Assembly: GCA_034429195.1 (NCBI GenBank)
Contig: DAOUGQ010000012.1
Coordinates: 62,001-126,000 of the forward strand
DNA: 64,000 nucleotides
Reading direction: 5' to 3'
Source of the DNA: UBA4782 sp034429195
Lineage (GTDB): Bacteria; Chloroflexota; Anaerolineae; Anaerolineales; Anaerolineaceae
Part shown: positions 62,770 to 64,000 of the stretch, in pieces
How positions within the stretch are numbered: position 1 is the first letter of the stretch
How the letters are laid out: each line of letters begins with the position of its first letter
Made by a program: the position numbers and the translations under genes
Notes under the pieces: model-generated
Seen by the model: only the letters and a program-made list of their open reading frames with translations
Databases searched by the model: none
What the model was told of the DNA's origin: nothing

Positions 62770-63042
62770 TATTTATTCCTGTATATTGGTTATAGATTTT
62801 CCAAATTATTCTGTAAACTTCGTCCACATAATTGTTTAGTTACTACAATATGCTTATAACTATAGGAATGGAAAAGAACATGAAGAAATATAACAGATTT
62901 ATGCAACATTTTTATAAAGCATAAAGGAAATTGCATAATTGACTGTTCTTGTTTATATGGAAATTTTTCTAGTGAACATGCTCAAACAGACTCATGATTT
63001 TATCAACTCATAGCCAAGTGATTATTGACTACCCGCCAGGTT

Positions 63043-63078
63043 CCCTCCCAATTTCAGGGAAACCGAAAATTGGGAGGG
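63043..63078. other. Perfect hairpin in gene-free spacer
   Basis: CCCTCCCAATTT pairs with AAATTGGGAGGG across a 12-base loop. Resembles the hairpin at 61529-61561 in form (pyrimidine-rich arm, ATTT end). No T run follows. The rest of 62770-63213 shows nothing I can support. Confidence 0.55.
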
Positions 63079-63213
63079 GAAAAGAAGCCTGTCACTGAAA
63101 CCGGCTTTTACTCTTGATCAAGGTGTTTCTTGTATCCAAATTTGCATTCATTACCAGTACAATTGAATTCATTGAAGCGAACAGAATTCTAATTTTCAAG
63201 TAGAGGTTCTACC

Positions 63214-63681
63214 ATGGATTGCTCATTTAAAACTCCTGTCGGAAAATTCAACTTCAAAGCAGGTGCAATCATCATCAAAGATGGAAAAATTCTCATGGTT
63301 AAAAACCAGCGAGATCCTTATTACTATGTGCCAGGGGGTCGAGTGAAGATGAACGAAACAACAGAAGAGGCTGTCATCCGTGAGGTTTTCGAAGAGACGG
63401 GTGTGCATTTTGAAATCGACCGCCTTGGATTTGTTCAAGAGAATTTATTTAGAATGGAACTAACAGGGGAATATTTTCATGAATTGTGCATGTATTATTA
63501 TATGAAGCCTAATAATCAATATGACTTGATCGGTCAAAGTTATACGGAAGATGGCATTTCAGAGAGTCTCGAATGGCTGCCTCTCGCCGGTTTAGAGAAA
63601 TCCTTTATTTATCCCGAATTTTTCAAAACGAAATTAGCAAACCAACAGCATTTTGTGGAACACATCATCACCCGTGAATAA
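63214..63681 (+). CDS. Nudix hydrolase
   Basis: A 155-residue Nudix protein that cleaves nucleoside diphosphate derivatives. The Nudix box runs from GRVKMNETTEEA through VIREVFEETGV (about 47-69) with the REVFEE core and metal-binding glutamates intact. Substrate cannot be told. TAGAGG before the ATG. Single gene, followed by a terminator. Confidence 0.93.
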   Translation: MDCSFKTPVGKFNFKAGAIIIKDGKILMVKNQRDPYYYVPGGRVKMNETTEEAVIREVFEETGVHFEIDRLGFVQENLFRMELTGEYFHELCMYYYMKPNNQYDLIGQSYTEDGISESLEWLPLAGLEKSFIYPEFFKTKLANQQHFVEHIITRE

Positions 63682-63720
63682 CTACAAAAAGTAGATAACA
63701 AGCTTGTATCACACGTATTA

Positions 63721-63749
63721 AGCAACGAAATAATGCGTTGCTCTTTTTG
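63721..63749 (+). terminator. Intrinsic terminator after the Nudix gene
   Basis: AGCAACG and CGTTGCT form a 7-bp stem with an 8-base loop, followed by CTTTTTG. Confidence 0.75.
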
Positions 63750-63862
63750 CTTGAAAATGGGGATTCAACCAAAGGCTACCAGGTCAAAATTGAATGGAGC
63801 TGTTATCCAGGTATCTACATGAACTAGGTTCTATTAAGCATTTCACATTAGCCCATTTTATA

Positions 63863-64000
63863 TTAATCACTATCTACTTTAAATTGAGAAACCATACTGG
63901 AAAGTTTCTTTGCCATTTCATGCAAGTCGCTTGCAGAAATTCCAACCTGTTCCACCTGTGTGGTCAATCCCTCAATATTTTTCGCAGCATGGTTTGCAGA
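63863..64000 (-). CDS. Methyl-accepting chemotaxis protein, C-terminal end (partial)
   Basis: The minus strand from the window edge to the stop at 63863 gives 45 residues with heptad character, for example GLTTQVEQVGISASDLHEMA, and the end LSSMVSQFKV. This is the usual C-terminus of a chemoreceptor signalling domain after the helical hairpin. The receptor, its sensor and membrane parts lie outside the window. No other chemotaxis gene is visible here. Confidence 0.8.
   Translation of the reverse strand, partial: SANHAAKNIEGLTTQVEQVGISASDLHEMAKKLSSMVSQFKVDSD

Noticed and set aside
1..64000. Insertion sequences, prophage or integrase genes
   Set aside because: No transposase, recombinase or phage protein seen in any frame; the tRNA-associated repeats have no integrase gene beside them.

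Overview
The window reads as a chromosomal stretch of a moderately AT-rich bacterium, most likely a member of the Chloroflexota (Anaerolineae-like). That is inference, based on Thr/Pro-rich stalks in surface lipoproteins, a SorC-controlled catabolic operon fed by a branched-chain-amino-acid-type ABC importer, a Ycf45-type R3H ATPase, a Gram-positive-type SOS box (known from Dehalococcoides) and no sign of LPS genes. There is no rRNA gene, phage, insertion sequence or CRISPR array. One tRNA gene (tRNA-Ser, CGA) is present.

Layout. 1-2209: a calcium-type P-type ATPase broken by a frameshift and cut by the window edge. 2790-4706: FtsH. 5.2-20.3 kb: a two-armed catabolic locus. The left arm (zinc alcohol dehydrogenase, SorC regulator, cupin) and the right arm (second SorC regulator, SBP and LivHMGF importer, rhamnose-isomerase-like TIM barrel, second zinc dehydrogenase, transsulfuration-family PLP enzyme, FGGY kinase, class II aldolase, 2-hydroxyacid dehydrogenase) diverge from a 370-base control region with two good promoters and palindromic operators. 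The right arm ends at a clear terminator at 20249. The isomerase-kinase-aldolase trio looks like the deoxyhexose logic, but the importer type and the PLP enzyme do not fit a standard sugar pathway. This is the best candidate in the window for an undescribed system.

20.3-30.6 kb: a membrane 4Fe-4S protein, MscL with a zinc ribbon tail, GlgC, a GH38 alpha-mannosidase, a LysM/SdrD-like surface protein, and the PLP synthase pair pdxS-pdxT followed by a GNAT-like gene. 30.6-42.9 kb: R3H ATPase, thymidylate kinase, a DsbA-cyclophilin fusion, PrsW-like protease, DedA, PlsC, a large membrane protein, an isoprenylcysteine-methyltransferase-like protein, ComEC, and CBS and PspC proteins. 43-47 kb: a PAS/GAF/GGDEF/EAL protein, then nickel superoxide dismutase with its maturation protease (sodN-sodX). 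47.0-47.5 kb looks like decayed coding sequence. 47.5-61 kb: a MATE-like transporter and YcgN on a shared symmetric promoter, a stalked lipoprotein, M42 peptidase, thioesterase, Rrf2 regulator, MFS transporter, YcaQ-like glycosylase, a membrane protein under two SOS-like boxes, a two-component system, RNase D and a beta-CASP hydrolase. 61.0-61.5 kb: tRNA-Ser followed by six 64-bp tandem repeats that carry its 3' end. 61.8-64 kb: a META-domain lipoprotein, a Nudix hydrolase and the end of a chemotaxis receptor.

Regulatory theme: at least seven genes start 6 to 9 nt after a TATAAT-like box with no Shine-Dalgarno sequence, so leaderless transcription seems common here, next to genes with strong GGAG-type ribosome sites. 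Stretches over 300 bases without a firm gene are 2210-2789 (one doubtful short ORF), 4707-5259 (a terminator, nothing else seen), 7777-8145 (control region), 47048-47499 (decayed sequence), 61124-61824 (repeats and a hairpin) and 62770-63213 (a hairpin only).
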